A stretch of 64,000 nucleotides of DNA from Aporhodopirellula rubra (lineage in GTDB: Bacteria > Planctomycetota > Planctomycetia > Pirellulales > Pirellulaceae). A model generated the notes under the pieces. The model was not told where the DNA came from. It searched no databases and was given only the letters and a program-made list of their open reading frames with translations. Within the stretch, counting starts at the first letter, position 1, and each line of letters opens with the position of its first letter. A program made the translations under genes and the position numbers. Of this stretch, positions 44,975-54,500 are shown piece after piece. Where the stretch lies: the NCBI RefSeq assembly GCF_014192335.1, contig NZ_JACHXU010000016.1:124001-188000 (forward strand), written 5' to 3'.

Positions 44975-46093
44975 CTACAGCTGTTTCGCAGAGCCATAAA
45001 GTTCGATTGTCGGCGTCGACGGTGTTTGCTTAATCGAGAACCGAACACGAACGAATCCGGGTTCACGATGAAGTGCGCGACGAACCTTAGTTGCACTCCC
45101 GACATCTGAATCAACGCCGCGTCGCCGAGGCGGCCGACTCGAAGGCGGCCAAGTCGTCGCGTATAGCTGGTTGGTCAATGACTTAATTCGCTGAATGTCG
45201 TGCTCGCGTGGAAGAGGATCTGCCAGGCGAGAATAAGGTGTAACGACTGCTAGTGGATTGGGGGCGACCATCGAACTCCAGGCATCGTCGTTGTGGGCAT
45301 TCACAGACCCATGATGCCCGACCTTTACAAGCTGACTTGTTCGTTTCGTACGGACCTTCGACGAAAGCACCGCTTGCCAGCCAAGTTGCTTACTATCCGA
45401 GTTCTCCAAATCAGCCTTCAGTAGAAGATCGAGAACTGGTGTCGAGACTTGGACCGCGACCGACAAATCGTTCGGATCGAAACGGCGAAAACACCGAGTC
45501 GTGCTATTCGTCATCAGTTTGGCAACGACATCCGTCTTGCAGCTTGTAATGGCTGCACTCGATGGGCTCAATGCTTGAACGCGGACCGACTCATCGACGC
45601 CGCCTAGGTAAAGGATCGTTCCCTCGGAAGCAAAAACATCAGGGGAAACGATTTCTCTTCCCGTCTCCGCGAAATGGTCGAGGATGTCCGCGAACTCACT
45701 AGCCGTCGAACTCGCTTCAACGAGCTTGTTGCTTTCGTTGGCTTCATAGACGAGCTGAAAAAACTGTTCTTGCTCCAACGCTGCTGACATCGCAAAAGTT
45801 GCCTGAGGACATCGACGAACAATGTCAGCCAATCCTTTTACATGATCGTCATGCCAATGAGTCGCCAAAATGCTTTGAATCGCTGACGACGGATTGATTT
45901 TTAGCTTTTCAAGGTAAGCAATGGCAGCAGGTGTTTTCGAGCGTGGGAAACGGCACGAGTCAATGACGAACCAGTTACCATTTCCCAGGTGCATCAATAT
46001 GCACTCACCCACGCCTGGTCCGAAAATCGTAAGCTCGAATTCGTCCGCTTTAGGAGGAACAAACGAGACGCTATTTTCCGAGCAAAAGTCCAC
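44975..46093 (-). CDS. Stand-alone ComEC-type metallo-beta-lactamase-fold hydrolase
   Basis: A 372-residue soluble protein without a membrane domain. It has LTIFGPGVGECILMHLG, the metal site ATHWHDDH (79-84), LLLKADLE (about 225-230) and VGHHGSVNAHN (about 259-268). These three match, in order and spacing, the C-terminal domain of ComEC in this same window (SHADADH, LLLPGDLE, PHHGS). ComEC-type domains are thought to degrade or process DNA, so a nuclease or phosphodiesterase activity is plausible. The GTG start at 46093 overlaps the end of the upstream gene by 23 bp. It is the last of three coupled minus-strand genes, in a stretch that looks more AT-rich than the neighbours. Confidence 0.8.
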   Translation of the reverse strand: MDFCSENSVSFVPPKADEFELTIFGPGVGECILMHLGNGNWFVIDSCRFPRSKTPAAIAYLEKLKINPSSAIQSILATHWHDDHVKGLADIVRRCPQATFAMSAALEQEQFFQLVYEANESNKLVEASSTASEFADILDHFAETGREIVSPDVFASEGTILYLGGVDESVRVQALSPSSAAITSCKTDVVAKLMTNSTTRCFRRFDPNDLSVAVQVSTPVLDLLLKADLENSDSKQLGWQAVLSSKVRTKRTSQLVKVGHHGSVNAHNDDAWSSMVAPNPLAVVTPYSRLADPLPREHDIQRIKSLTNQLYATTWPPSSRPPRRRGVDSDVGSATKVRRALHREPGFVRVRFSIKQTPSTPTIELYGSAKQL

Positions 46094-46652
46094 TTAGATT
46101 CTTGACCTTCCGTGTAATCTCATTTCGTTTCGCTTGGCCTAACTTGGGCATGCGGCGTAAACGAAATTCCGTGAAACGTTTAACTTGGCCCGTTTGCCGT
46201 CTCAAGTGCCCAAGGCTCCAGTAAAACACAGCCCCTTCGACCAGCAGGGGCAAGTCCCATGTATTAAACTCACTCAGCAAGACCTCCGCGTATTCGACTG
46301 GATTCGACTCATCGGTTAAGTCGTACAACTCGCAACAAACGACATCGTGTTGACGTTCCAGTACGACGCATTCCCATTGCTGGAGCAAAACCTTACGATC
46401 GCCATCCAAGGTGACAATTCCAACGTCCTTGCTCACGGGGCGAACAGTTTTAGGAGCTGCCTCCGATTGAGGCGTGGTTGATTTTTCGGTGTCTGGCTCT
46501 GCCCCGTTTGTGGAGGCATTCTCAGGAAGTGTTGACGACTCCAAAAACCACCAGTCACCCTTACGCAATCGCTTCGTCTCGGGCTCCGATATTGATTCAC
46601 GAACATGTGAATTCGTTTCTAGTGAGCTTCTTTCATTAAGCAGGAGGTTCAT
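46071..46652 (-). CDS. Unknown protein, middle gene of the MBL module
   Basis: A 193-residue soluble protein. The first 85 residues are polar and probably disordered; the C-terminal 110 form a beta-rich domain with LLQQWECVVLERQHDVVCCEL, YAEVLLSEFNTWDLPLLVEGAVFYWSLGH and GQVKRFTEFRLRRMP. I recall this W-E...GA.FYW.(I/L)G...RR.P pattern from proteins of unknown function in many bacterial phyla, but no name can be given. The ATG at 46652 overlaps the upstream stop as ATGA, which fixes the start and excludes the longer frame from 46685. The stop lies inside the MBL gene. Function unknown; coupling to both neighbours suggests a complex. Confidence 0.72.
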   Translation of the reverse strand: MNLLLNERSSLETNSHVRESISEPETKRLRKGDWWFLESSTLPENASTNGAEPDTEKSTTPQSEAAPKTVRPVSKDVGIVTLDGDRKVLLQQWECVVLERQHDVVCCELYDLTDESNPVEYAEVLLSEFNTWDLPLLVEGAVFYWSLGHLRRQTGQVKRFTEFRLRRMPKLGQAKRNEITRKVKNLSGLLLGK

Positions 46653-47344
46653 GATCCTGTCCCCGCTTGCTCGATACCGTCGCATGCCAAGCTAACGGCA
46701 GTCGACTCCGCATAGTTGCGGAATGATTTCCAATCGTCTTTGAGAGCTCTCATGACTTCGTTGTTTCGATCTGCGATAGAGATACGCTGTTCCGTTTCGA
46801 TATTATAATGTTGGTTGATGCTCACGACGACACCATTCTCCAATCCACTGGCAGGTGCGACACGAATCGAAATCCGATCCGCTGAGCAGTCCTTTCGCTT
46901 TCCAAGCATCGCAACACTGAGCATTCCGGGATCCTCAAGTATACTCTGCCACTGGTCCTTCGGCGCCAGTCGATCCCCAACCGAATTCCAAGCGTCTCGA
47001 CTCGGAAGCTGGAATCGGCTCTCCAAGTTAAACCCAATTGCCGAGAGCGGTGTGTGCTCTAGAAGCGAAAACGACCCAATTGCCAAGTCTCGCAATTGAG
47101 GTACTCGAGCTGCATCTTTGGTCGTCAATCCGAAACGATGCTGTTCGATTTGGAAGTGGATCCCGTGCCAATTGAACATCGACACCTCGGAACTACTCAA
47201 GACATCGTCAGCCTCGTCGATCTCTTGCCCAGCGATCAGTTCATTCTGCGCATACCACAGTGGATGAAAGATCTTCGGGTTGAAATTTCCGAGGATCACC
47301 ACTGAAAATACTTGTTGTTCTGGTTCTCGTTGCAACGTAGGCAT
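46649..47344 (-). CDS. Unknown protein, first gene of the MBL module
   Basis: A 231-residue soluble protein. It opens VFSVVILGNFNPKIFHPLWYAQNELI, then QIEQHRFGLTTKD and LRDLAIGSFSLLEHTPLSAIGFNLESRFQL, a mixed alpha/beta pattern with conserved Trp and Phe. The middle segment (SISRVAPASGLENGVVVSIN region) is beta-rich, and the end is helical. I have a sense of having seen the NFNP...P.W opening in sporadically distributed proteins but cannot name the family. ATG 47344 starts the operon; its promoter must lie in the next 100 bp, which are AT-rich (TTAATTATGCTTCC). The stop overlaps the next ATG (ATGA). Confidence 0.72.
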   Translation of the reverse strand: MPTLQREPEQQVFSVVILGNFNPKIFHPLWYAQNELIAGQEIDEADDVLSSSEVSMFNWHGIHFQIEQHRFGLTTKDAARVPQLRDLAIGSFSLLEHTPLSAIGFNLESRFQLPSRDAWNSVGDRLAPKDQWQSILEDPGMLSVAMLGKRKDCSADRISIRVAPASGLENGVVVSINQHYNIETEQRISIADRNNEVMRALKDDWKSFRNYAESTAVSLACDGIEQAGTGS

Positions 47345-47483
47345 TTAATTATGCTTCCTTAACCTCTCATTTTGATCTCCGCTTCCGAATCGTCAATCGG
47401 GCGAGAACTTTAGCAAATACGAGATTTTATCGGCTATTCGCAAGGTGAACGTCATGAATTCAGAAGTGTTTGCGTCATTTCGC

Positions 47484-47720
47484 TCACTGGATTCGCCAAA
47501 TGGTGTCGCCGCCGTAGGCGAGGATGCCGAGGCGGATGGCACCGGTGATGGCGAATTCAACGGCTTGGTGGACGGAGGTTGTGACGCGGGCGCAACCGAA
47601 GTAGTTCGACGAAAAAAAGGGGATTAGTGGTCGTTTTGACGCGGATCCGGTAGATGCGAGGTCGGCCTCGAAGTGCTCCGGTGGCCGACACCGGTGGCTG
47701 GTTTCATCAATCGGGGATTG
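47484..47720 (-). pseudogene. Possible remnant reading frame or repeat-derived sequence
   Basis: The minus strand from about 47720 to the stop at 47484-47486 is open and encodes a frame ending ITGAIRLGILAYGGDTIWRIQ, which has a hydrophobic, coding-like end, but no ATG with a ribosome-binding site is visible. The same stretch carries the right copy of the 18-bp repeat. It may be a dispersed repeat with a conserved frame, or the broken end of a gene. Present only as a tentative entry; the rest of 47345-47721 shows nothing else. Confidence 0.35.
47672..47689. repeat. 18-bp repeat, right copy (inverted relative to 44771)
   Basis: AGTGCTCCGGTGGCCGAC is the exact reverse complement of 44771-44788. 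It lies inside the open minus-strand frame 47484-47720. Confidence 0.75.
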
Positions 47721-47721
47721 C

Positions 47722-47928
47722 TTATCGCAGCAGGTGCGAGACTCGCAGGATTCGAAATAGTTTTTGCAGCATTTTGGCTCGGTAGAGATGCTGTGTCGCT
47801 TGGGCTTCCACCTCCAATTTCCGCAAATAGATGTCGCGTTCTTGGTAGCCGCATGTCGGACAACTCTCTTCGCTTTTGCTCATTGGCTTCAGACAGCATG
47901 GGCATTTTGTTTGAGCGCTGCTCGACAT
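47722..47928 (-). CDS. Small zinc-ribbon protein
   Basis: A 68-residue protein with two CxxC pairs (KCPCCLKPM, about 8-13, and SCPTCGYQER, about 23-30), the pattern of a zinc ribbon, followed by a basic amphipathic helix (YLRKLEVEAQATQHLYRAK). It is on the same strand as the rhomboid gene, 128 bp downstream of its stop, so they may be co-transcribed. Zinc ribbons of this size occur in many roles, including transcription and protein contacts. The role is unknown. Confidence 0.58.
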   Translation of the reverse strand: MSSSAQTKCPCCLKPMSKSEESCPTCGYQERDIYLRKLEVEAQATQHLYRAKMLQKLFRILRVSHLLR

Positions 47929-48056
47929 AATTAGCTCCCAATTGGAACGGCGTGTGAACCGACAAAACTTGCAACGTGCATGGCTGCGTTGCAGGCGAGG
48001 ACGATGAAGTGGAGGTTGAATCGAATGACTTGGCGTGTGGATCTCGGCGAACCTCG

Positions 48057-49271
48057 CTATGACGTCGGATCGGTTGCGTGTGCCTGACGTTGGCGAAGTC
48101 GCGTGTTGGCTGCTCGAAGAATTTTCTCCTTCGCACTTGCGACTTGAGACGACAGCGGCAACCTGAGTTCCTGCAGTGCCCTGACCGCGGCCTGCGGGTC
48201 GTTATTGTTCCGGAGTTCGATCGCCGCGATCTGCAAACGTGCGTTGTTCGAATGCTTCGAAGACCGCGAGGCCAAATAACGAAGCGGCAAGAGTCGCTCT
48301 CGGTGCCGATCGTTCTTGGAAAGTTGATTGACGTACGCGATCAAGGTCGAATTGGGAACCGCGGCGACACACGCGTTCTGACGAAGACGGTCAAAACATG
48401 CAATCGACTCGTCAACGCGATCGGATCGAACGGCGTTGGCAAAAGCTTCAAAAGCTGTCGCACACGGGTCACGTTTGGCCTGAGTTGTCGCGTCGGTGAT
48501 CGCGGTGGTGACGGCAAGCTTCGACGCACCGTGGACACGATGCAGAACACTGTCTACTTGCGCGGTATCGTTTTCGTTTGAAACACGGCCTACACCGAAG
48601 GGCTGCATCCCTAATCGCGAAAACAGATCCCAACCTTCGCAGTCGACCAACTCATGCTTGAGCATGAAGATTGCAAACGGGATCCCGACCGACATCCCCA
48701 GCAAGTGCAGCATGGGTGTCGACATTCGAATCCCCGTCCAAGCGACTTGCAGGAATTCGATCGCAAAGTAGAAGAACGCGACCACGCTGATTGGGATTTC
48801 GATCGTGCCATAAAACAACCAACTCCAAACGTAAAAGAAGTGGATGTCGTTTTGGGGAGCCCAGATCACCGCCACGGCGAGCAACGCAAAGATCACCCCG
48901 GACGCACCGAGCGCGCCGCCCTGACCATCAGTGAACACGAACATCGGAATCTGCCCGATTGCTCCGTCGGCAAGCGCGAGTCCCAGATAGAGCAGGCTAA
49001 ATCGCTTCCAACCCAACTTGCCCTCGATGACGAGGCCGAAGCACCACAGGAAGATCATGTTCCCGATCAAGTGCGACCAGGACGCGTGCATGAACGCACT
49101 GGTAACCCACTGGAACGGATTGATGCGGTCAAATTCGAGAATCAACCAATCGTAGCCGCCGCAGTCGCCCATGCCGGTCAGCACGAACAACACTGTGTTG
49201 GCAGCAATGATACCGATCGTGGCCACCGGATAGTGGTAGACAGGAGCGTCGGTACCGTAGGGTAGGAACAT
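48057..49271 (-). CDS. Rhomboid intramembrane serine protease with a TPR-like tail
   Basis: Cleaves membrane helices. The 404-residue protein has six or seven membrane segments in the first 210 residues with the rhomboid marks WSHLIGNMIFLWCFG, GALGASGVIFALLAV with Ser124 as nucleophile, and PMLHLLG with His189. The remaining 190 residues are a soluble helical region with short repeats (AFEAFANAVRS, ESIACFDRLRQ, AAVRALQELRLPL) like TPRs, with a possible role in recognition. I chose ATG 49271, where the protein begins FLPYGTDAP; the longer frame from 49352 adds an unrelated leader. It lies 218 bp from the YCF48-like gene. Confidence 0.92.
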   Translation of the reverse strand: MFLPYGTDAPVYHYPVATIGIIAANTVLFVLTGMGDCGGYDWLILEFDRINPFQWVTSAFMHASWSHLIGNMIFLWCFGLVIEGKLGWKRFSLLYLGLALADGAIGQIPMFVFTDGQGGALGASGVIFALLAVAVIWAPQNDIHFFYVWSWLFYGTIEIPISVVAFFYFAIEFLQVAWTGIRMSTPMLHLLGMSVGIPFAIFMLKHELVDCEGWDLFSRLGMQPFGVGRVSNENDTAQVDSVLHRVHGASKLAVTTAITDATTQAKRDPCATAFEAFANAVRSDRVDESIACFDRLRQNACVAAVPNSTLIAYVNQLSKNDRHRERLLPLRYLASRSSKHSNNARLQIAAIELRNNNDPQAAVRALQELRLPLSSQVASAKEKILRAANTRLRQRQAHATDPTS

Positions 49272-49488
49272 AGGTATCCACAGGAACGAACCAGAACATC
49301 GATTGCTATTTACCCAGGCAACAATCACGCGAAGACAGGGCGCGCAGGACAAAGCGATGTCCGAGAGAAGGAGACGCCCGAGAAAAGGATTCGTCGCGAA
49401 TCAGAAACGCGGTTCGCGGGCCGGGCGGCCAAGGTCTGATTCTTAGAGGCAGTACCAACGGGTCGCTTCGATCAATTGCCTACAACGC

Positions 49489-50580
49489 TCAATCGCCGAC
49501 AACGATCAGTCGACCGAAGCGGCCATCCGAGCCGGATGCGAAGACCTGCGTCTGGCCAACCGCCAAGGCATGAAAGCCTGTCTGGGATACCGGTTCCCAG
49601 ACGTCTGCGTCGCGGGAAAAGTCAGTACCGAACGGACCAACGGTGATCAGCCCCGCTGGCAACGGGCCGCCCCGCGGAGTTGCGATAACCGCACTTCGGA
49701 ACGCAGCAGGCTGCGTCTTCACCGTACGCCACGTGACTCCCCGGTCGTGGCTGATGCACGCGGTGACGTTCGACGTTTCGGAAGCCCGATAGTCTCCACC
49801 GACGAGCACCAAAGTGCTGTCTTCTTTTCCTGCCGTCGACGTTGGAACCGTGCCAACCGAAAAGATCCCGGACGCTTGCGAACTGGGAATCGGCACCGAG
49901 ACCGTTGTCCATTTGGCATCCCAAGTGGTACGAAGACAGAGACGGCTGGTCTCGGATTCGCTCCCGCCCGTTCCAAACCACAGTTGCCCCTGCTCGCCAA
50001 CGTGCAGCGACGAATTACTGGCAGCAAACGCCGCTTCACCAGGCCGAGACTGCGGGAGTTCATTCGTCAGTCGTTCCCAGGTTTGTCCGCCGTCGCTCGT
50101 TTCGACGACCAGCAACTTCCCGTCGACCGGATCACTGATTGCGATGCCTCGTTGTGAGTCCCAGAACCGCATGGCATCAAAGAAAGCCGTCGGAGACGAC
50201 GCGCGGTAGGTTTCTCGCCATGACACTCCGCCGTCTTCGGTTCGGAGCAGCACCGCTGGTGAACCCGCGCTGGCGATGCAGGCAACGTCCGCACCGAACG
50301 CGTGCACGCAGCGAAACTCGAGATCACCAAAACCTTTCGGACCACACGGCGTCCAAGTCTTACTGCCATCGCGGGTCCGAATCACCGTCGCGTTCGATCC
50401 ACTGGCCCACACGACTCGATCATCGACCGCGGACAGGCCACGAAGACTCGCGTCCGTCCCCGTCGCCGTCACGTCCCAATCCAATGAAACCGGCTCAGCG
50501 CCATTGGCAAAGGCCAGCGTCATTGCAGAAAGACAGAAAACCAAAAACGGCCTAACAGCGGCGGAAGATTCAGAAAGCAT
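49489..50580 (-). CDS. YCF48/BNR-like beta-propeller, exported
   Basis: A 363-residue protein with a signal peptide (residues 10-27, cut near NGAEP). The propeller has repeated BNR/Ycf48 blades: VIRTRDGSKTWTPCGP, LLRTEDGGVSWRETY, VVETSDGGQTWERLT and ISHDRGVTWRTVKT, each S/DGG.(T/S)W. Related proteins help assemble photosystem II in phototrophs, but in heterotrophs they are of unknown function and may bind other membrane proteins. ATG 50580 is preferred because the frame upstream (to 50676) adds a leader before the signal. No neighbour suggests a partner. Confidence 0.87.
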   Translation of the reverse strand: MLSESSAAVRPFLVFCLSAMTLAFANGAEPVSLDWDVTATGTDASLRGLSAVDDRVVWASGSNATVIRTRDGSKTWTPCGPKGFGDLEFRCVHAFGADVACIASAGSPAVLLRTEDGGVSWRETYRASSPTAFFDAMRFWDSQRGIAISDPVDGKLLVVETSDGGQTWERLTNELPQSRPGEAAFAASNSSLHVGEQGQLWFGTGGSESETSRLCLRTTWDAKWTTVSVPIPSSQASGIFSVGTVPTSTAGKEDSTLVLVGGDYRASETSNVTACISHDRGVTWRTVKTQPAAFRSAVIATPRGGPLPAGLITVGPFGTDFSRDADVWEPVSQTGFHALAVGQTQVFASGSDGRFGRLIVVGD

Positions 50581-50861
50581 GCAAGAGAGTCCTAAGCAAA
50601 GATGCGTTGTCGATCGCCCCGGATAACGATCCCCACCATGCGACCCAAACCCAGCCACCGGAGCAACCCCAAACACAAAATCGCATCGCTTCGAAACTCA
50701 GTTTTTCAGCAAACGCGTTACGCCGATAGAAGTTCAGCAGCAGGTATTAGCATGTAAGCAGAAGTCTTCCAGTGCATTGCCTGTCGTGGCGCTGGCTTGG
50801 ACGCCAAAAGGTCGGTCCGACACGTTTTCACCTGTCCGTTTTGTTCCGCAATTGGGAATGC
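50581..50861. other. Gene-free stretch upstream of the YCF48-like gene
   Basis: About 280 bp with no plausible coding frame. It should hold the promoter of the minus-strand YCF48-like gene. A 12-bp fragment (GCCACCGGAGCA, near 50655) also occurs inside the 18-bp repeat at 44771, which may be chance. Confidence 0.45.
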
Positions 50862-51066
50862 TATCCCGGAGGGATGGAAGAGATTCGCCGGGGGTTGCTG
50901 CGCAGCAGCGCACCCCCGGGGACGAAAAAAACGAACCACCGCCCCTGAAAGGGTCGCAGATTCGATGACCCTTCCAGGTTCAACAGGTTGTCGATCCATC
51001 TGTTTCCGGTGGTGTTCGCTTCGCTCAAACCACCGGCTAATTTCTGACAATCTCTTCGGGATGAAA
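50862..51066. repeat. Compound palindromic element with three stem-loops
   Basis: A 205-bp stretch built from nested inverted repeats. Outer arms: 50863-50895 (ATCCCGGAGGGATGGAAGAG... ) and the complement of 51029-51066 (ATCCCGAAGAGATTGTCAGA...) match imperfectly over about 35 bp. Inner hairpin one: CCGGGGGT 50888-50895 / ACCCCCGG 50912-50919. Hairpin two: CCTGAAAGGGTC 50944-50955 / GACCCTTCCAGG 50967-50978 with one mismatch. Hairpin three: CCGGTGGT 51006-51013 / ACCACCGG 51029-51036. I have seen ATCCC-GGAGGGAT type elements repeated in Pirellulaceae intergenic regions, so it may be a dispersed family. Confidence 0.75.
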
Positions 51067-51505
51067 GCGACACAAACACATTGCCAGTCCAAACACATTG
51101 CCAGTCAACGTCAAACTTTTGGCGGCCCAACAACCAGATGGTGGGCCGCACGTTCTTCCTATCATTGCCGTTTCTGGATCACGCTGGCTCACGACGAAGG
51201 AGCACTGACCGTTCACGTCTGCCGAACAGCCAAATCGTGATTGCTAAACCGCCAGGGCGGTAACGGAATTTGGTGTCGCCCCACACGTTGCGACTGCGAG
51301 TAACGAGCTACGTTGTGCCTCCGTTGGGCGGTCGCCTGGGAGGTGAAGTTAGGCGTTTGGAATTACGCCGATCGACGCCAAAGCTCGGGAAAAAAAATCT
51401 TTGTAGATTTCTTGTCCGTATTGGACGAACGCTTCACATCTCTAGCTCAGGGAATTCGAGACGCACTTCGCGTCGAAGACGATCCCGGACCTGGAGTCAT
51501 GTGAA
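51067..51505. other. Leader region of the large repeat protein; no clear gene
   Basis: 440 bp between the palindromic element and the ATG at 51506. A TTG/GTG-started frame from 51313 to 51504 (63 residues, ending VEDDPGPGVM) stops two bases before the next start and could be a short upstream gene or leader peptide, but has no clear ribosome-binding site. Nothing else was recognised. Confidence 0.4.
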
Positions 51506-54500
51506 ATGAATCGAAGCAACCGAGGCATGTTGGTAAAGTTTTTCTCTGACCGCTCCCGATCACGTCGCAGGAAAGGGCACGACACGGCTAGCAAGAACCG
51601 TGTCATGATCCTGCAAAACCTGGAGGAAAGACGGGTCATGACTGCCTCTCCTTTGACGACGGGGGTTTCCAATGACACGCCGGCCGCCATCTATCTAGCA
51701 TCGTTGATTGATCAGACCTTCGCGGCAAACTCGCTCGCGACGACATCCTTTAGCAACGATGAAGAACTACTCAATCTACTAGCGGTCCAAGCCGCCAACC
51801 ATTTTGGAGAAATCTCGTCGGCAATCGGCAGCAACTTGAATGGGCTCGGAACGATCCCCGCGGTCGGCGATGAAATTCTAGCCGCCGTCACACCGGTAAT
51901 TCGCTCGGCGAACAGCATCGGCAATGTTCAAGGTGATGCGCGACAGTACTTACGCGCCCGTGGCATTGAAATCAATTCCGTCGCCACCGCTCAGGAAGTC
52001 TACGCGGGAACCCATGGCGACCTGTTGGTGCTGACGATGGATTTCACCCAATCGCTCGCCAACCCGCTGACCGTATCCGCCGCTGGGAATCTAGGTTCGC
52101 ATGATGGAATCCGATTGACGCTCGATGGTACTCTCACTGTCACGCCTGACGTGGACTATCAATTGACATTCGGCCTCGATCATGAAGGGCGATTCTTTAT
52201 TGTCGAGGGGTCGACGGTCAATGTAAACGTGACGGCCGATGGTGAACTTCATGGCACGGCTCACATCCCCAATCTCGCGAACGTCACCGCCCAGGCCACC
52301 TCGGCTGACGACCAGCATTTGTTCGTCAGTAGTTTGGATTTTATGTTCAGCGATTTTGACGCGATCGCAAACGAACGCTTCTACTTGGCCGGGGTAGATG
52401 CAACGAACCTAGCGGATTTGTTGGCCGATTCGAGAGCAGTTGATTTCGCGGCAACCGCGGACGCCGAGGTTCAGTTTCAACTCGACAACCCGCTCTCGCG
52501 TTTGCCTGCGTTTCTTTCAACCCGATTGCAGGGGCTCTTCCCGTCCCAATTCTCGTGGACGGCCGATGTCCATATTGATGCAGTCACCCAGACGTTTGAT
52601 TTAGAAATTCAAAGCGAGTCGATCGCTGCGATCGCTTCGTTGCTCAGTTCCAACGATTCACTGCAAGACGCATTGTTTCAATTATTGATCGACGAAATTG
52701 CCACACACAATCCATTGCCGGATGCGGTGCAAACGATGCTGGGTACCAAAATCCCAATACTCGAGCAATCGCTGCTGGATCTATTGGATGTTCCCGAGGA
52801 AGCTCAGTTTTTGATCGCACCGGAAGCGTTCCGTGGCAAACCTCTGGCGGACGTGGCCAGAGATGAGAACGGCAATCGATTTGATCTCGGGTTTGATCTG
52901 TTCGAGCCGGTCAACCTCACCCGTTTGCTCAGCGGCCAGTCTTATGAAATTCTGAGTCTGGATTTACACCAGCGTTTTCAGGCTGATGGAACGCCCATCA
53001 CCGTCATGCCCGAGACGCTTCTGTTCAGCTATCTCGGAATCGCAAATGTCACGATGGAGGTCAACCTGATCCCCAGCATGTTCTTCGAGTTTGACGTTCA
53101 GATGGGGATTGACACCCAAGGTTTCTATGTCGAAGCGGATCCCGTCAACGAAGTGAGCGATCAAGCGAACATTACATTCGGCGGTGGGATTACAGGACAA
53201 ATTGTCGGGGAAGGGGACCTCTTCTTCGTCTTAGATCTCGTGCGAGTGACGGCTGAAATCGGATTGGAGGCGTTCGGAGGATTCACCTTCATTACCGAAC
53301 CGAATTCGGACACGAAATTGCGTCAACTCACGCCCGATAATTTGCTCGTGACGGCGGGGCTGGACCTCAACCTGGGATTGAAAGGCGAAGTCGGTTTGCT
53401 GAACTTCGGTATCCAGCGAAGTGTTCAACGCGAGATCGAGCGACCGCTCTATCGCTACGAAGTCGGCACCATGGCTGACATTCAGGATCAGTTGAATTCG
53501 TTCAAGGAACAGTTTCAACGAGAAGGCAAACTCGCCGTCTACGCAGGGGCTCCTTTGGACCCGCACATCGCAGCCGCAGCTGCGGTCCTGCTCTATCAGG
53601 ACCTGCAAAGCATCGGTGGCACGGCGCGGGCGATGATCCAAGACCTGCGAGTGAATTTAACCAACACGGCCAAAATCCTACATGGAAACATGAACGTGCG
53701 ACTTGGGGAAGTGGTGCGTGTCCTCAAGAATGATGTCGGAGCGTCGGTCGCCGATATCGGCAAGACACTCTTTCGTGAACTCAACGTGGGGGTCGGTGAG
53801 TTAACCAGTCTGTTGCGCCGTGAAGCCGCCGCCAGTGCCGGGCAGGTTGCGCAGTTACTCAAAGAGCTCGGCTTTGGCCTCTCGGACATTGCGAGAAATC
53901 TTTTCAACCAAGCCGGTGCCTCACTTCAAGATGTGGCCGGTGCACTCGGAAACCTCAGCCGTGACATTGGGCAAATTGCAGCAGCCCTGAACACCCGAGC
54001 CGGTGTGACGTTGGATCAAATTGCCGCAACCCTATACCGCAACATTCCGTGGACGAACGCGGATCATGTCGCACAAGGCCTAGGAAGCATCTCACGAGAT
54101 GTGAGTGGCATCGCCAATGCGATCAGGAATAACGTGTCTAGCAATCTCAACACAATTGCTTCTTCAATGTGGTCGATCTCTTGGACGACCACCAATCAGA
54201 TCGCGCAAGGCCTCGGAAGCGTTTCGCGAGATGTCAGCGGCATCGCCAACGCACTCAAGAACAACATCTCGAGCAACCTCAACACGATTGCCTCCTCGAT
54301 GTGGTCGATCTCTTGGACGACCACCAACCAGATCGCGCAAGGCCTCGGAAGCGTTTTGCGAGATGTCAGCGGCATCGCTAACGCACTCAAGAACAACATC
54401 TCGAGCAACCTCAACACGATTGCCTCCTCGATGTGGTCAATTTCTTGGACGACGACGAATCAGATCGCACAAGGGCTCGGAAGCGTTTCGCGAGATGTCA

